This document shows, piece by piece, positions 26,987 through 35,513 of a DNA stretch of 64,000 nt; position 1 is the stretch's first letter, and each line of letters starts with the position of its first letter. The notes under the pieces are model-generated. The model made no database searches. It was not told where the DNA came from and saw only the letters and a list, made by a program, of their open reading frames with translations. A program made the position numbers and the translations under genes. The stretch lies in the NCBI RefSeq assembly GCF_002022275.1, contig NZ_MSDF01000014.1:602811-666810 (forward strand). Reading direction: 5' to 3'. The DNA comes from Pseudomonas fluorescens (GTDB taxonomy: Bacteria > Pseudomonadota > Gammaproteobacteria > Pseudomonadales > Pseudomonadaceae).

Positions 26987-28912
26987 TTATTGAACGGCTT
27001 TGCGCGGCGCCGAAGGATCGGCCGGCAACGTAAAAGAACGCAGATCGATCGTCGGTGCGCCGTCGGCGCCCAGGCGATGATCCAGAATAAGCAGCTTGGC
27101 GTGAGCCAGGCCCAGGCTCAGTTGACCGAGGTACTGTTCCAGCACGAACGCCTGACCCGCCGTGGCATACGCCTTTTGCTCGGCGGCAAAACGCAGGTCC
27201 GCAGCCTGGGCACCGGCATTCACTTCGCGCGCGGTGGCCAGGGCCTGGTCGCGCGCGGTGCTGGCTTGCAGCAAGGCCTGGTTGGTTTGCTCGCTGGCTG
27301 CGCCGCGCTCGCGGGAGATCAACGCCTGGGCGCCGATCTGCGCGGCTTGCACGCCGTGGTAGGCATTGGCCGCGCCCGCCGGTGGGTGAATGGCTTCGAC
27401 CACCGTGGCGAGAATTTCCACGCCGCTGTCGAGTTTTTGCAGGTCGGCCTGCACGGCGCGACCGACTTCGTCAGCGAGAAGGGTGCGCTGTTCGCCGAGT
27501 AATTCGTCGAGGGTGCGCGAGGCAAAATCGTGAACCAGGATGCGGCTGGCCGTGCTGCGGATCAGCGTCGGCACGTCGGCCGTGTTGTAGGTGGCGGCGA
27601 GCGCGGCGTGATCGGTAAGGCCAATGCGGTAGACGAACCGCACATCCATATTGACGATCTGGAAGCTCTGCTTGTCGCCGCTGCTGCTGGCGATCACCTG
27701 GGATTTGTCATTCACATGGCTGGCGTCCCACAACCGGTTGGCAATGGACGGCGCCGGGCCTTCAGCAGGAGCCAGCTCAGGCGCGGCGGCTTCGCTGACG
27801 CTGGTGGCCAGTTCATGCACCACGCCGTTTTCCACATTCAGTACACGGCCCAATGGCCATGGCAGCCCGGCATGCAAGCCTGGGCCGAACACTTCGACCG
27901 GTTTGCCAAAGCGTTCATAAATCCCACGACCTTGCAGGGGCACTTCGTGCACGCCGGTCAACGCCCAGCCGACGGCCAGCACCACCAACAACACGGGGAA
28001 AAAAGCCCGGCGCATGTAGGTAAACGCCCAGATCTGGCGCAGGTCGATGCCGAAACGGTTGTGCAACTCGTGCTGCAGCGCCAATAAGGGCTGGGGCGGC
28101 CAGCGCAGCAATCCGGCGATAAAACTTTGCGCCATCAGGCGTGGTTCCACCCGCGGCTGGCGCGGGCTGAACAGCGACAGCACGGCCCGGAGCAAAAATT
28201 CCGCTGCGACCAGCCCCGGCAACACACCGATCAGCACCGCCACGCGCAGTGGCCATACCGACTCTGCGCCGGCGAACAGCAAGCAAATCGCACTGACCAC
28301 CAGGCTCACAATCGCCACCCGGCTCAACTGCGCCAGCTGCGATGCTTCCGGCCATTGCGCGGCGGTTTCCTGCGCCAGGCGGCGCTCGAACACCAGCAAG
28401 CCAAACGCCAGCGCCAATGCCAGCGCGGCGCCGATGCTCGCCGACTGGCCGACAGCGGCAGACGGCAACGCCAGGTTCCAGAATTCGACGATGCTGACCA
28501 GCGCCAGCAACGACCAGCCGGCCAGCCACAAAACGGGGGCGCCGATTTGCGCGATCAGACCGCTGCCGAAACGCCCCACAAGGCGCGCGTACAAACCTGC
28601 ATCTTCAACCGGTGCATCGACTACGGCCGTCGTCGGCTCTTCCAACGCTTGAGCGCGCCAGTCGGCCGCCCACCACGCCGACTGCAATCCGGCCACCAGC
28701 ACCAGCAGCGCAGACGCGCAGTTGATCAACACCACCGGCCAGATCGACAACGGCGTAAACAACGCGACAAACAGCGCCAGCACCCAACCGCACACGGCCA
28801 GGGCCGTCAGGCTGATGCCGGCTTGCCGGAGCCTGCGTGCGTGAAACAACCCCTGCTGAAAACGCGGCAGGCCCTCGACCGAGGCGCCGTCCGCTTCTAG
28901 ATCCACTTGCAT
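26987..28912 (-). CDS. SPFH/band 7 protein 1 with extra N-terminal membrane domain (HflK-like)
   Basis: This 641-residue protein is about twice the usual HflK length. Residues 30-290 hold six or seven hydrophobic segments (for example LTALAVCGWVLALFVALF and VAVLIGVLPGLVAAEFLL) not found in HflK. A further helix (AFFPVLLVVLAVGWALTGV) precedes the SPFH domain, VPLQGRGIYERFGKPVEVFGPGLHAGLPWPLG. The C-terminal coiled coil has AANAYHGVQAAQIGAQALISRERG. It is the first gene of the four-gene operon, with a Zur-like box 29 bases upstream. The membrane part resembles no transporter I know and may be a scaffold for the ATPase. Confidence 0.85.
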   Translation of the reverse strand: MQVDLEADGASVEGLPRFQQGLFHARRLRQAGISLTALAVCGWVLALFVALFTPLSIWPVVLINCASALLVLVAGLQSAWWAADWRAQALEEPTTAVVDAPVEDAGLYARLVGRFGSGLIAQIGAPVLWLAGWSLLALVSIVEFWNLALPSAAVGQSASIGAALALALAFGLLVFERRLAQETAAQWPEASQLAQLSRVAIVSLVVSAICLLFAGAESVWPLRVAVLIGVLPGLVAAEFLLRAVLSLFSPRQPRVEPRLMAQSFIAGLLRWPPQPLLALQHELHNRFGIDLRQIWAFTYMRRAFFPVLLVVLAVGWALTGVHEVPLQGRGIYERFGKPVEVFGPGLHAGLPWPLGRVLNVENGVVHELATSVSEAAAPELAPAEGPAPSIANRLWDASHVNDKSQVIASSSGDKQSFQIVNMDVRFVYRIGLTDHAALAATYNTADVPTLIRSTASRILVHDFASRTLDELLGEQRTLLADEVGRAVQADLQKLDSGVEILATVVEAIHPPAGAANAYHGVQAAQIGAQALISRERGAASEQTNQALLQASTARDQALATAREVNAGAQAADLRFAAEQKAYATAGQAFVLEQYLGQLSLGLAHAKLLILDHRLGADGAPTIDLRSFTLPADPSAPRKAVQ

Positions 28913-28940
28913 CCACTCAACGCCTAGATGTACACAATTC

Positions 28941-28953
28941 GTTACGATATAAC
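28941..28953. promoter_or_regulatory. Zur-like box upstream of the SPFH/P-type ATPase operon
   Basis: GTTACGATATAAC matches GTTAT-n3-ATAAC with one mismatch. It lies 29-41 bases upstream of the first SPFH start (28912), the same spacing as the boxes before dksA2 and folE2 in this window. It was found by eye; no score was computed. Confidence 0.6.
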
Positions 28954-28993
28954 ACGGAGCGTGAAATTTTTGTTCGAAAACAACACAAAACCC

Positions 28994-29082
28994 TGTGGGA
29001 GCGGGCTTGCCCGCGATGACGGAGGGTCAGTTATCGGTGGTCAGCCTGATAGACCGCTATCGCGGGCAAGCCCGCTCCCACA
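28994..29082. repeat. REP doublet (GTGGGAGCGGGCTTGC family)
   Basis: TGTGGGAGCGGGCTTGCCCG and its complement at the right end enclose a 40-base centre. It lies in the 303-base gap between divergent operons (28913-29215). The rest of that gap holds the Zur-like box at 28941 and, from 29083 to 29215, a stretch with no recognised feature where the promoter of the phospholipid operon must lie. Confidence 0.87.
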
Positions 29083-29215
29083 TTTGTACGGCGGTGTGCA
29101 GAAGACCGTGATTAAACCCCCAGAAACACGAGCCATCACTGGTGCAGGCCACGATTAGTCGGCACACTCCAAAACAGTTTTTCGCGGGTTCACGGACAAG
29201 GAAGCGCCATCCCCC

Positions 29216-29836
29216 ATGATTTCGATCTATCAGCTCAAGCCGCGTTTTCAAAACCTGCTGCGCCCCCTTGTGCAGCGCCTCTACGACAACGGCACAACCG
29301 CCAACCAGATCACCGTGCTGGCCGGCGTGGTTTCCCTGCTGGTCGGCCTGTTGATCGCAAGCTTCGCCCAACACCTTTGGCTGTTTGCGCTGATCCCGCT
29401 GTGGATGATCCTGCGCATGGCCCTCAATGCCATCGACGGCATGCTCGCGCGGGAATTCGGCCAGCAGTCGCGCCTTGGCGCCTACCTCAATGAACTGTGC
29501 GACGTGATCGCCGACAGCGCGCTGATCCTGCCCTTTGCACTGATCCCCGGCGTGAGCCTGGCGCCGGTGCTGCTGGTGGCGTTGCTGGCGGTGTTCAGCG
29601 AATACGCGGGCGTACTCGGGCCGATGGTCGGCGCTTCGCGGCGCTACGACGGGCCGATGGGCAAGAGTGATCGCGCCTTTGTACTCGGCGTGCTGGCCAC
29701 CGGCGTGGCACTCGGCTGGCTCGGTGCGGGCTGGGTCGACACGGTGATGTGGCTGGTCGCCGCCCTGCTCGCCTACACCCTGGTCAACCGCGTGCGCCAA
29801 GGCCTCAAAGAAGACAATACCTCTCCGATTGCATAA
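29216..29836 (+). CDS. CDP-alcohol phosphatidyltransferase family protein (YnbA-like) with altered motif
   Basis: This 206-residue membrane protein has about five or six helices. The family motif has four Asp: DxxDGxxAR, then G, three residues, D, three residues, D. Here it reads NAIDGMLAR then GAYLNELCD (about 75-101), so the first and third Asp are Asn. The second and fourth Asp remain. It may use a different alcohol or metal arrangement, or act only as a partner. It opens a six-gene run resembling E. coli ynbABCD, with a hydrolase-methyltransferase, a phosphatase, an acyltransferase and a CDP-diacylglycerol synthase. Confidence 0.85.
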   Translation: MISIYQLKPRFQNLLRPLVQRLYDNGTTANQITVLAGVVSLLVGLLIASFAQHLWLFALIPLWMILRMALNAIDGMLAREFGQQSRLGAYLNELCDVIADSALILPFALIPGVSLAPVLLVALLAVFSEYAGVLGPMVGASRRYDGPMGKSDRAFVLGVLATGVALGWLGAGWVDTVMWLVAALLAYTLVNRVRQGLKEDNTSPIA

Positions 29837-29847
29837 GGATTTTTGCG

Positions 29848-31602
29848 ATGCGCGAACAGCAAGAACACACCTTCAGTACCCATGATGGCGTCGAGCTTTT
29901 CTACCGGCACTGGCCGGCCACCGCCCCACAGGGTGATGAGCCGCGAAAGGCGATCCTGCTGTTCCATCGCGGCCATGAGCATTCGGGGCGCATCGCCCAC
30001 CTGGTCGATGAACTCGATCTGCCGCAGTTCGACTTTTTCGCCTGGGACGCCCGCGGCCACGGCCAATCCCCCGGCGAACGCGGCGACAGCCCGAGCTTCG
30101 CCACCAGCGCCCGCGATGTGCAGACCTTCTGCGACCACCTCGGCGCCACGTACAGCATTGAAGAGCAAGACATCGCCGTCATCGCCCAAAGCGTCGGCGC
30201 AGTGATCGCAGCCACTTGGGTGCACGACTACGCGCCAAAGATTCGCGCGTTAGTGCTGGCCTCCCCGGCGTTCAAGGTCAAACTCTACGTGCCCTTCGCC
30301 CGCCCGGGCCTGGCGCTGATGCGCAGGTTTCGCGGCAACTTTTTCGTCAACAGCTACGTCAAGGCCAAGTTCCTCAGCCACGACCCGCAGCGCGTGGCCT
30401 CCTACGACAGCGACCCGCTGATCACCAAGGCCATCTCGGTGAATGTGCTGCTCGGGCTGTACGAAGCCGCCGACCGCGTTGTAGCCGATGCCCAAGCGAT
30501 CCAGGTGCCCACCCAACTGTTGATCTCGGGCTCGGACTTCGTGGTGCACCGCAAACCCCAGCAGCAGTTTTTCGACCGCCTCGGCAGCCTGAAAAAAGAG
30601 CTGCACATCCTGCCCGGTTTTTTCCACGACACCCTCGGCGAACGCGACCGCGCGGTGGCCGTGAGCAGCGCCAAGCGCTTTATCCTGCAAAACTTCACGC
30701 AGCCGCTGGACCGCGCCTCGTTGCTCGACGCAGACAAGCTCGGCGCCACCTGCGCCGAGTCCGAATCCCTCGCCGCACCGCTGCCGCGCAATTCCTTGCG
30801 CGACCTGTACTGGCGCATGACCCGCGCCAGCATGGGCCTGGGCAAGAACCTGTCGAGCGGCGTAAAACTGGGCTTCGACACCGGTTTCGACTCCGGTAGC
30901 ACCTTGGATTACGTGTACCGCAACACGCCCACCGGCAAGGGCGGGCTGGGGCGAATGATCGACACCAACTACCTCAACTCCATCGGCTGGCGCGGCATTC
31001 GTCAACGCAAGCTGAATGTCGAGGAGCTACTGCGTTTGGCCATGGCCAAGTTGCGAGCTGATGATCGCGAAGTGCGCATTGTCGACATCGCCGCCGGCCA
31101 CGGCCGCTACATTCTGGAAGCCTTGCAGGGTGTGTCGCCGTTGCCGGAATCGATCCTGCTGCGCGACTACAGCGACATCAACGTACGCGACGGTGGCGCG
31201 CTGATTCGTGAAAAAGGCCTGGGGGATATCGCCCAATTCGTCAAAGGCGATGCGTTTGACCGTGCCGACCTCGCCGCGCTGGACCCCAAGCCAACGCTGG
31301 CAGTGGTGTCCGGGTTGTATGAGCTGTTTGCCGACAACGGCATGGTCGGCGGTTCATTGGCAGGCCTTGCCGAAGCGGTGGAGCCAGGCGGTTATCTGGT
31401 CTACACCGGCCAGCCGTGGCACCCGCAGCTGGAACTGATCGCCCGCGCATTGACCAGCCACCGCCAGGGCCAGGCCTGGGTGATGCGCCGTCGCAGCCAG
31501 GCGGAAATGGATCAACTGGTCGAGGCGGCGGGTTTCCGCAAAATTACCCAGCGTGTGGATGAGTGGGGCATTTTCACCGTGTCCCTGGCACAGAAGATCT
31601 GA
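29848..31602 (+). CDS. Alpha/beta hydrolase fused to class I SAM methyltransferase (YnbC-like)
   Basis: This 584-residue two-domain protein has an alpha/beta hydrolase in about 1-300: GHEHSGRIAHLVDEL, DARGHGQSPGERGD, the nucleophile elbow AQSVGAVIAA (AQSVG rather than GxSxG), and a late His in LPGFFHDTLGE. A methyltransferase domain follows from about 390, with the SAM loop RIVDIAAGHGRYILEAL and VLYDYSDINV-type motif (LLRDYSDINVRDGG). The start is ATG 29848, with AAGGAT upstream. It would hydrolyse and methylate a lipid or its head group, inferred from operon partners. The same fusion occurs in E. coli YnbC. Confidence 0.87.
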   Translation: MREQQEHTFSTHDGVELFYRHWPATAPQGDEPRKAILLFHRGHEHSGRIAHLVDELDLPQFDFFAWDARGHGQSPGERGDSPSFATSARDVQTFCDHLGATYSIEEQDIAVIAQSVGAVIAATWVHDYAPKIRALVLASPAFKVKLYVPFARPGLALMRRFRGNFFVNSYVKAKFLSHDPQRVASYDSDPLITKAISVNVLLGLYEAADRVVADAQAIQVPTQLLISGSDFVVHRKPQQQFFDRLGSLKKELHILPGFFHDTLGERDRAVAVSSAKRFILQNFTQPLDRASLLDADKLGATCAESESLAAPLPRNSLRDLYWRMTRASMGLGKNLSSGVKLGFDTGFDSGSTLDYVYRNTPTGKGGLGRMIDTNYLNSIGWRGIRQRKLNVEELLRLAMAKLRADDREVRIVDIAAGHGRYILEALQGVSPLPESILLRDYSDINVRDGGALIREKGLGDIAQFVKGDAFDRADLAALDPKPTLAVVSGLYELFADNGMVGGSLAGLAEAVEPGGYLVYTGQPWHPQLELIARALTSHRQGQAWVMRRRSQAEMDQLVEAAGFRKITQRVDEWGIFTVSLAQKI

Positions 31603-31604
31603 AC

Positions 31605-32903
31605 ATGCGCGAGCCCGGCTTATTGAAACCAGCGGTGCTTTGGCTGCTGCTGTTGGCGCCGCTGTTTTTCAGCACCTACGGCTTCGCCACCTGGGTCACC
31701 AGCCAGCGCAGCGACGTCGGCACACTGGTGTTCGGCTGGGAAACCCATATGCCCTTTTGGGCGTGGACCATCGTGCCGTACTGGTCCATCGACCTGCTCT
31801 ACGGCTTTTCCCTGCTGCTGCCCAACACTCGGCATGAGCTGAAGCAACACGCGCTGCGCCTGCTCAGTGCGCAAGTCATTGCGGTGAGCTGCTTCCTGAT
31901 CTGGCCGCTGCGTTTCACTTTCGAACGGCCTGAACTGGATGGCGTGTTCGGCTGGCTGTTTGCCGTGCTGGCGGGGTTCGACAAGCCATTCAATCAAGCG
32001 CCTTCGTTGCATATCGCGCTGCTAGTGATCCTGTGGGTCATGTACCAGCGGCATACCCAGGGTTTCTGGCGCCTGCTGGTGCACGGTTGGTTCGCGTTGA
32101 TCGGGGTTTCGGTGCTGACCACTTATCAACATCACTTTATCGACTTACCCACAGGCGCCCTCGCCGGTTGGATATGCGTGTGGTTGTGGCCGGTGGAACA
32201 TCCGAGCCCGTTGTTGAATGTAAGGCTGACGCGCGATCCCAAGCGGTGGCGGCTGGGCGTGCGTTATGGGCTGGGCGCATTGGTTTTGGTGATTCTCACC
32301 TTTGTATTGGGCGGATGGTGGTTATGGCTGCTGTGGCCCGCAGTTTCTCTGGGTTTGATCAAGGCGAATTACCTGCTGCTTGGTGCAAGCGGCTTTCAGA
32401 AGCGCGCCGATGGCCGACTGACACCTGCCGCGCGCTGGCTGTATGCGCCCTATGTGGCAGGCGCGTGGATAAATTCGCGCCTGTGGACCCACAAGCATCC
32501 CCAACCCGATCTGATTGTGGATAACGTTTGGCTGGGGCGCATTCCTGCGATAGGAGAGCAAGGTTCATTCAAAGCGATCGTCGATCTCTGCGCCGAATTG
32601 CCGATTAATCCACAGGGCCGCGCCTATCAATCCATCCCCGTGCTGGACCTTGTCGCCCCCACGCCTGACGAATGCCTGCAAGCCGCGCACGCCATCGAGC
32701 GCCTGCGCACACACGGCCCATTGCTGGTGTGTTGCGCCCTCGGCTATTCACGCAGCGCCACGGCCGTAGCCGCCTGGCTGTTGCACAGCGGGCGCGCGGC
32801 AACCGTCGACGACGCACTGGCTATTATTCGTACAGCGCGGGCCCATGTGGTCCTGCACCCCGCTCACCGTGAAGCTTTGGAGGGGTTATCCCATGCCCGC
32901 TGA
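31605..32903 (+). CDS. PAP2-like membrane protein fused to dual-specificity phosphatase (YnbD-like)
   Basis: This 432-residue protein has two parts. Residues 1-250 carry about six helices with lipid-phosphatase motifs NQAPSLHIALL (PSxH class) and TYQHHFIDLPTGALAGW. After a further helical pair, about 290-432 form a tyrosine-phosphatase-like domain with VDNVWLGRIPA and the catalytic CALGYSRSATAVAAWLL (C-x5-R; the residue before Cys is Cys, not His). It resembles PTPMT1-type phosphatidylglycerophosphate phosphatases, so it may remove phosphate from the lipid made by the YnbA-like enzyme. It starts three bases after the upstream stop. Confidence 0.85.
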   Translation: MREPGLLKPAVLWLLLLAPLFFSTYGFATWVTSQRSDVGTLVFGWETHMPFWAWTIVPYWSIDLLYGFSLLLPNTRHELKQHALRLLSAQVIAVSCFLIWPLRFTFERPELDGVFGWLFAVLAGFDKPFNQAPSLHIALLVILWVMYQRHTQGFWRLLVHGWFALIGVSVLTTYQHHFIDLPTGALAGWICVWLWPVEHPSPLLNVRLTRDPKRWRLGVRYGLGALVLVILTFVLGGWWLWLLWPAVSLGLIKANYLLLGASGFQKRADGRLTPAARWLYAPYVAGAWINSRLWTHKHPQPDLIVDNVWLGRIPAIGEQGSFKAIVDLCAELPINPQGRAYQSIPVLDLVAPTPDECLQAAHAIERLRTHGPLLVCCALGYSRSATAVAAWLLHSGRAATVDDALAIIRTARAHVVLHPAHREALEGLSHAR

Positions 32904-33336
32904 TATGGAATTGCAGGTTGTCGCCAGCCTGCTGCGCCGTGGCCGTTCGCTGGATCAGTTATCCACAGGCCTGACGCTGCTCGGCTTTTTATTCGGTCTG
33001 GCGCAGCTGTTGATGGCGAGCATCTCGACCATCTGCCTGTTGCTCGCCCTGTGGATGATTGCGCTTGGGCTGCTGCAAAAGTACTGGGCGTTGCGCGTGG
33101 CGTTCGACGCCGACCTGTTCGCCCTGCTGGCCCGCGACACCGAACGCACGCCAGACCTCGACCAGGCCCTGCAAACCCTCGGCCTGCAATCGGCCAAGCG
33201 CGTCGGCCGGCCTTGGACCGAACGCCGTCGCGGCGCCCTCAAACTGCTGCGCAAGCAGGCCTGGTTATTGGGCGCACAAGCCGCACTGACCCTGGCCGTG
33301 ATCCTCGCCAGCCCTTGGCTACCTTTCGCCGGATAA
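32893..33336 (+). CDS. Small two-to-three-helix membrane protein of the phospholipid operon
   Basis: This 147-residue protein has hydrophobic segments at about 25-68 (GLTLLGFLFGLAQLLMA and CLLLALWMIALGLLQKYWAL) and at the end (WLLGAQAALTLAVILASPWL). A charged loop lies between (RDTERTPDLDQALQTLGLQ). I recognise no domain. The start at 32893 overlaps the phosphatase gene by 11 bases and has GGAGGGG seven bases upstream. The sequence and position suggest an accessory membrane subunit of the lipid pathway. The in-frame region upstream from 32845 belongs to the phosphatase gene in another frame. Confidence 0.75.
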   Translation: MPADMELQVVASLLRRGRSLDQLSTGLTLLGFLFGLAQLLMASISTICLLLALWMIALGLLQKYWALRVAFDADLFALLARDTERTPDLDQALQTLGLQSAKRVGRPWTERRRGALKLLRKQAWLLGAQAALTLAVILASPWLPFAG

Positions 33337-33345
33337 GGAATCCCC

Positions 33346-33966
33346 ATGTTCGAACCCGTGGTCGCCACGCTGATTACCTCCATGGCCCGCACCGTCACCG
33401 GCGCCCGCAGCCTGTGGCTGGGTTGCGCGCCGGTGCCGGTGCAGCGCATCTACTTCGCCAACCACAGCAGCCACGGCGACTTCGTGTTGCTGTGGGCCTC
33501 GCTGCCGCAAAACCTGCGCAAATTCACGCGCCCGGTGGCGGGCAGCGACTACTGGAACAAAAGCGCCTTGCGCCGCTACATCATCACCCGCGTGTTCAAT
33601 GGCGTGTTGATCGACCGAGAGCGCAAGGACCCTGTGGATAACCCCTTGCAGCCCATGCTCGCCGCGCTTGAAGGCGGCGACTCGCTGATCATCTTCCCCG
33701 AAGGTACGCGAAACCTCGAAGACGGCCTGCTGCCATTCAAAAGCGGCCTGTATCACCTGGCAAAAAGTTACCCACAGGCCGAGCTGATCCCGGTGTGGAT
33801 CGCCAACCTCAACCGGGTCATGCCCAAGGGCCGCGTGCTGCCACTGCCTCTACTGTGCACCACCAGCTTCGGCGCGCCGCTGCAACTGGAGGACGGCGAA
33901 GACAAAGTCGCTTTTCTCACCCGCACCCGCGACGCCTTGCTCGCCCTCGCTCCGGAGCACGTCTGA
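33346..33966 (+). CDS. 1-acyl-glycerol-3-phosphate acyltransferase (PlsC family)
   Basis: This 206-residue acyltransferase has the NHX4D catalytic motif, NHSSHGDF (about 39-46), and the substrate motif FPEGTRN (about 119-125). Both are complete. It lacks the long N-terminal membrane helices of the main PlsC, so it is a short paralogue. It lies nine bases after the small membrane protein and two bases before the CdsA-like gene. It would make phosphatidic acid or a related lipid as the precursor for the next enzyme. Confidence 0.88.
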   Translation: MFEPVVATLITSMARTVTGARSLWLGCAPVPVQRIYFANHSSHGDFVLLWASLPQNLRKFTRPVAGSDYWNKSALRRYIITRVFNGVLIDRERKDPVDNPLQPMLAALEGGDSLIIFPEGTRNLEDGLLPFKSGLYHLAKSYPQAELIPVWIANLNRVMPKGRVLPLPLLCTTSFGAPLQLEDGEDKVAFLTRTRDALLALAPEHV

Positions 33967-33967
33967 C

Positions 33968-34900
33968 ATGGATAGCCAAACCCTGATGTTATTCGGCGGC
34001 ATCGGCGCGATCCTGGTGCTCGCCTCGCTGATCGGCCTGATCCTCAAGCTGCGCACACGCAGCGCGCCCAACGCGGTGGTCGAAAACCTCAACGCGCGCA
34101 TCAACGCCTGGTGGGTGATGGTAGTGGTGATCGGCATCGCCTTCTGGCTCGGCACCGGCGCGGTGATCCTGCTGTTCTACGCGGTATCGTTCTACGCTCT
34201 GCGCGAATTCCTCACCCTCACCCCCACCCGCCGCAGCGACTACCCGGCACTGGTGGCCGCGTTCTACCTGGCGCTGCCGCTGCAATACCTGCTGATTTAT
34301 TCAGACTGGTACGGGCTGTTCTCGATCTTCATCCCGGTGTACGTGTTTCTGCTGCTGCCAATCCTCGCCTCGCTGGGCGGCGACAGCACACACTTCCTGG
34401 AACGCGCGTCGAAAGTGCAGTGGGGCCTGATGATCGCGGTGTTCTGCGTGTCCTTCGTGCCCGCGCTGCTGACCCTCGATATACCCGGCTACGAAGGCCG
34501 CAACCTGCTGCTGATCGCCTACCTGGTGATCGTGGTGCAACTGTCGGACGTGCTGCAGTACGTGTGCGGCAAGCTGTTCGGCAAGCACAAAATCGCGCCC
34601 AACCTGTCGCCGTCCAAAACCGTGGAAGGCTTTGTCGGCGGCATTTTGCTCTCGTCCCTGATCGGCGCGGCGCTGTGGTGGACCACGCCGTTCAACCCGT
34701 GGCAGTCGTTCTTGATCGCACTGCTGATCAACCTGCTGGGCTTTGCCGGCGGCATCGTGATGTCGGCGATCAAGCGCGACCGCGGCGTGAAGGACTGGGG
34801 GCACATGATCGAAGGCCACGGCGGCATGCTGGATCGGCTGGATTCGGTGTGTTTTGCCGCGCCGATTTTCTTCCACCTCGTGCGGTATTGGTGGACCTGA
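33968..34900 (+). CDS. Phosphatidate cytidylyltransferase family protein (CdsA/YnbB-like)
   Basis: This 310-residue membrane protein has about eight helices and the CDP-diacylglycerol synthase signature near the C-terminus: SAIKRDRGVKDWGH, then EGHGGMLDRLDS (about 263-290). It would make CDP-diacylglycerol from phosphatidate and CTP, the donor used by the YnbA-like enzyme at the head of the operon. The essential cdsA of Pseudomonas lies with the outer-membrane assembly genes elsewhere, so this is a second copy. The transcript probably ends in the inverted repeat at 34912-35024. Confidence 0.9.
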   Translation: MDSQTLMLFGGIGAILVLASLIGLILKLRTRSAPNAVVENLNARINAWWVMVVVIGIAFWLGTGAVILLFYAVSFYALREFLTLTPTRRSDYPALVAAFYLALPLQYLLIYSDWYGLFSIFIPVYVFLLLPILASLGGDSTHFLERASKVQWGLMIAVFCVSFVPALLTLDIPGYEGRNLLLIAYLVIVVQLSDVLQYVCGKLFGKHKIAPNLSPSKTVEGFVGGILLSSLIGAALWWTTPFNPWQSFLIALLINLLGFAGGIVMSAIKRDRGVKDWGHMIEGHGGMLDRLDSVCFAAPIFFHLVRYWWT

Positions 34901-34911
34901 ATCCTCACGCC

Positions 34912-35024
34912 GATCGTTCCCATGCTCCGCGTGGCAATGCATCCTGTGACGCTCTGCGTCACGACCTCAAGAGCGGACGCGGAGCGTCCAGGGCGGCATT
35001 CCCACGCAGAGCGTGGGAACGATC
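34912..35024. repeat. Long inverted repeat (REP-like, GATCGTTCCCACGC family), second copy
   Basis: GATCGTTCCCATGC at the left pairs with GCGTGGGAACGATC at the right, with inner hairpins GTGACGCTCTGCGTCAC and GGACGCGGAGCGTCC. Compared with the copy at 1044-1162 it is inverted, and its left arm has a few changes. Confidence 0.85.
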
Positions 35025-35050
35025 CAATCCAAAGGCTGATGAACATCAAA

Positions 35051-35140
35051 TGTGGGAGCTGGCTTGCCTGCGATGACGGAGTGTCAGCTGACATAAATAT
35101 TGGCTGTGCCGACGCTATCGCAGGCAAGCCAGCTCCCACA
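35051..35140. repeat. REP doublet, first of a near-identical pair
   Basis: TGTGGGAGCTGGCTTGCCTG and its complement form the ends. The sequence matches the copy at 35718-35807 in the same orientation except for one base in the centre. The pair brackets the DUF6124 leader and gene. Confidence 0.88.
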
Positions 35141-35274
35141 GTGATTCGGGGCAATGTCGAGAGTGCGCAAAGTCTGAAACTGCCGTTCCTACCTGCCCCG
35201 TCCCTTTCTTTCGCAGGACATTTCCGAGAGAATCCCAGCCGCTTGTGCCCTGCCTTTTCGGTGGCTAGTCTGCG

Positions 35275-35510
35275 TTCGTCACTGCCAACTCAGTGACCGG
35301 GTTTAGTCGCCCGGAAAGATTTACATTGGGCGCACAAGCGCCATCGCAAGCCTGGCGTTTTTTTTCGCCAACGCTTTTTGGTGGCTGTGCGCAGGGCATC
35401 TTCGGGTGCGCCGGGTTCCCAATGTTCCGGTCGACTAACCTGCGTACAGCTGCCACCCCATCGTTTAGTCGCGATTGATGGCAGCTCCAATTACCTACAT
35501 TGGAGTTACC
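35275..35510 (+). promoter_or_regulatory. Structured 5' leader with mutually exclusive stems before the DUF6124 gene
   Basis: This part of a 613-base gap is rich in hairpins: CACTG/CAGTG (35280-35295), CCGGG/CCCGG (35297-35314) and TGGCG-T8-CGCCA (35353-35370). GGTGGC (35380-35385) can pair with GCCACC (35452-35457). AGCTGCCA (35448-35455) can instead pair with TGGCAGCT (35479-35486). CTCCAA (35485-35490) can pair with TTGGAG (35500-35505), which contains the Shine-Dalgarno sequence. The last three stems overlap and exclude one another. GTTTAGTCGC occurs twice (35301 and 35463). It looks like a riboregulator; I cannot assign it to a known class. Confidence 0.6.
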
Positions 35511-35513
35511 GCA

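Noticed and set aside
35293..35478. Sixty-codon plus-strand open frame in the DUF6124 leader, starting at GTG
   Set aside because: There is no Shine-Dalgarno sequence, and the region is better explained as structured RNA. Such translations are sometimes annotated as small proteins, so expression would need to be shown.
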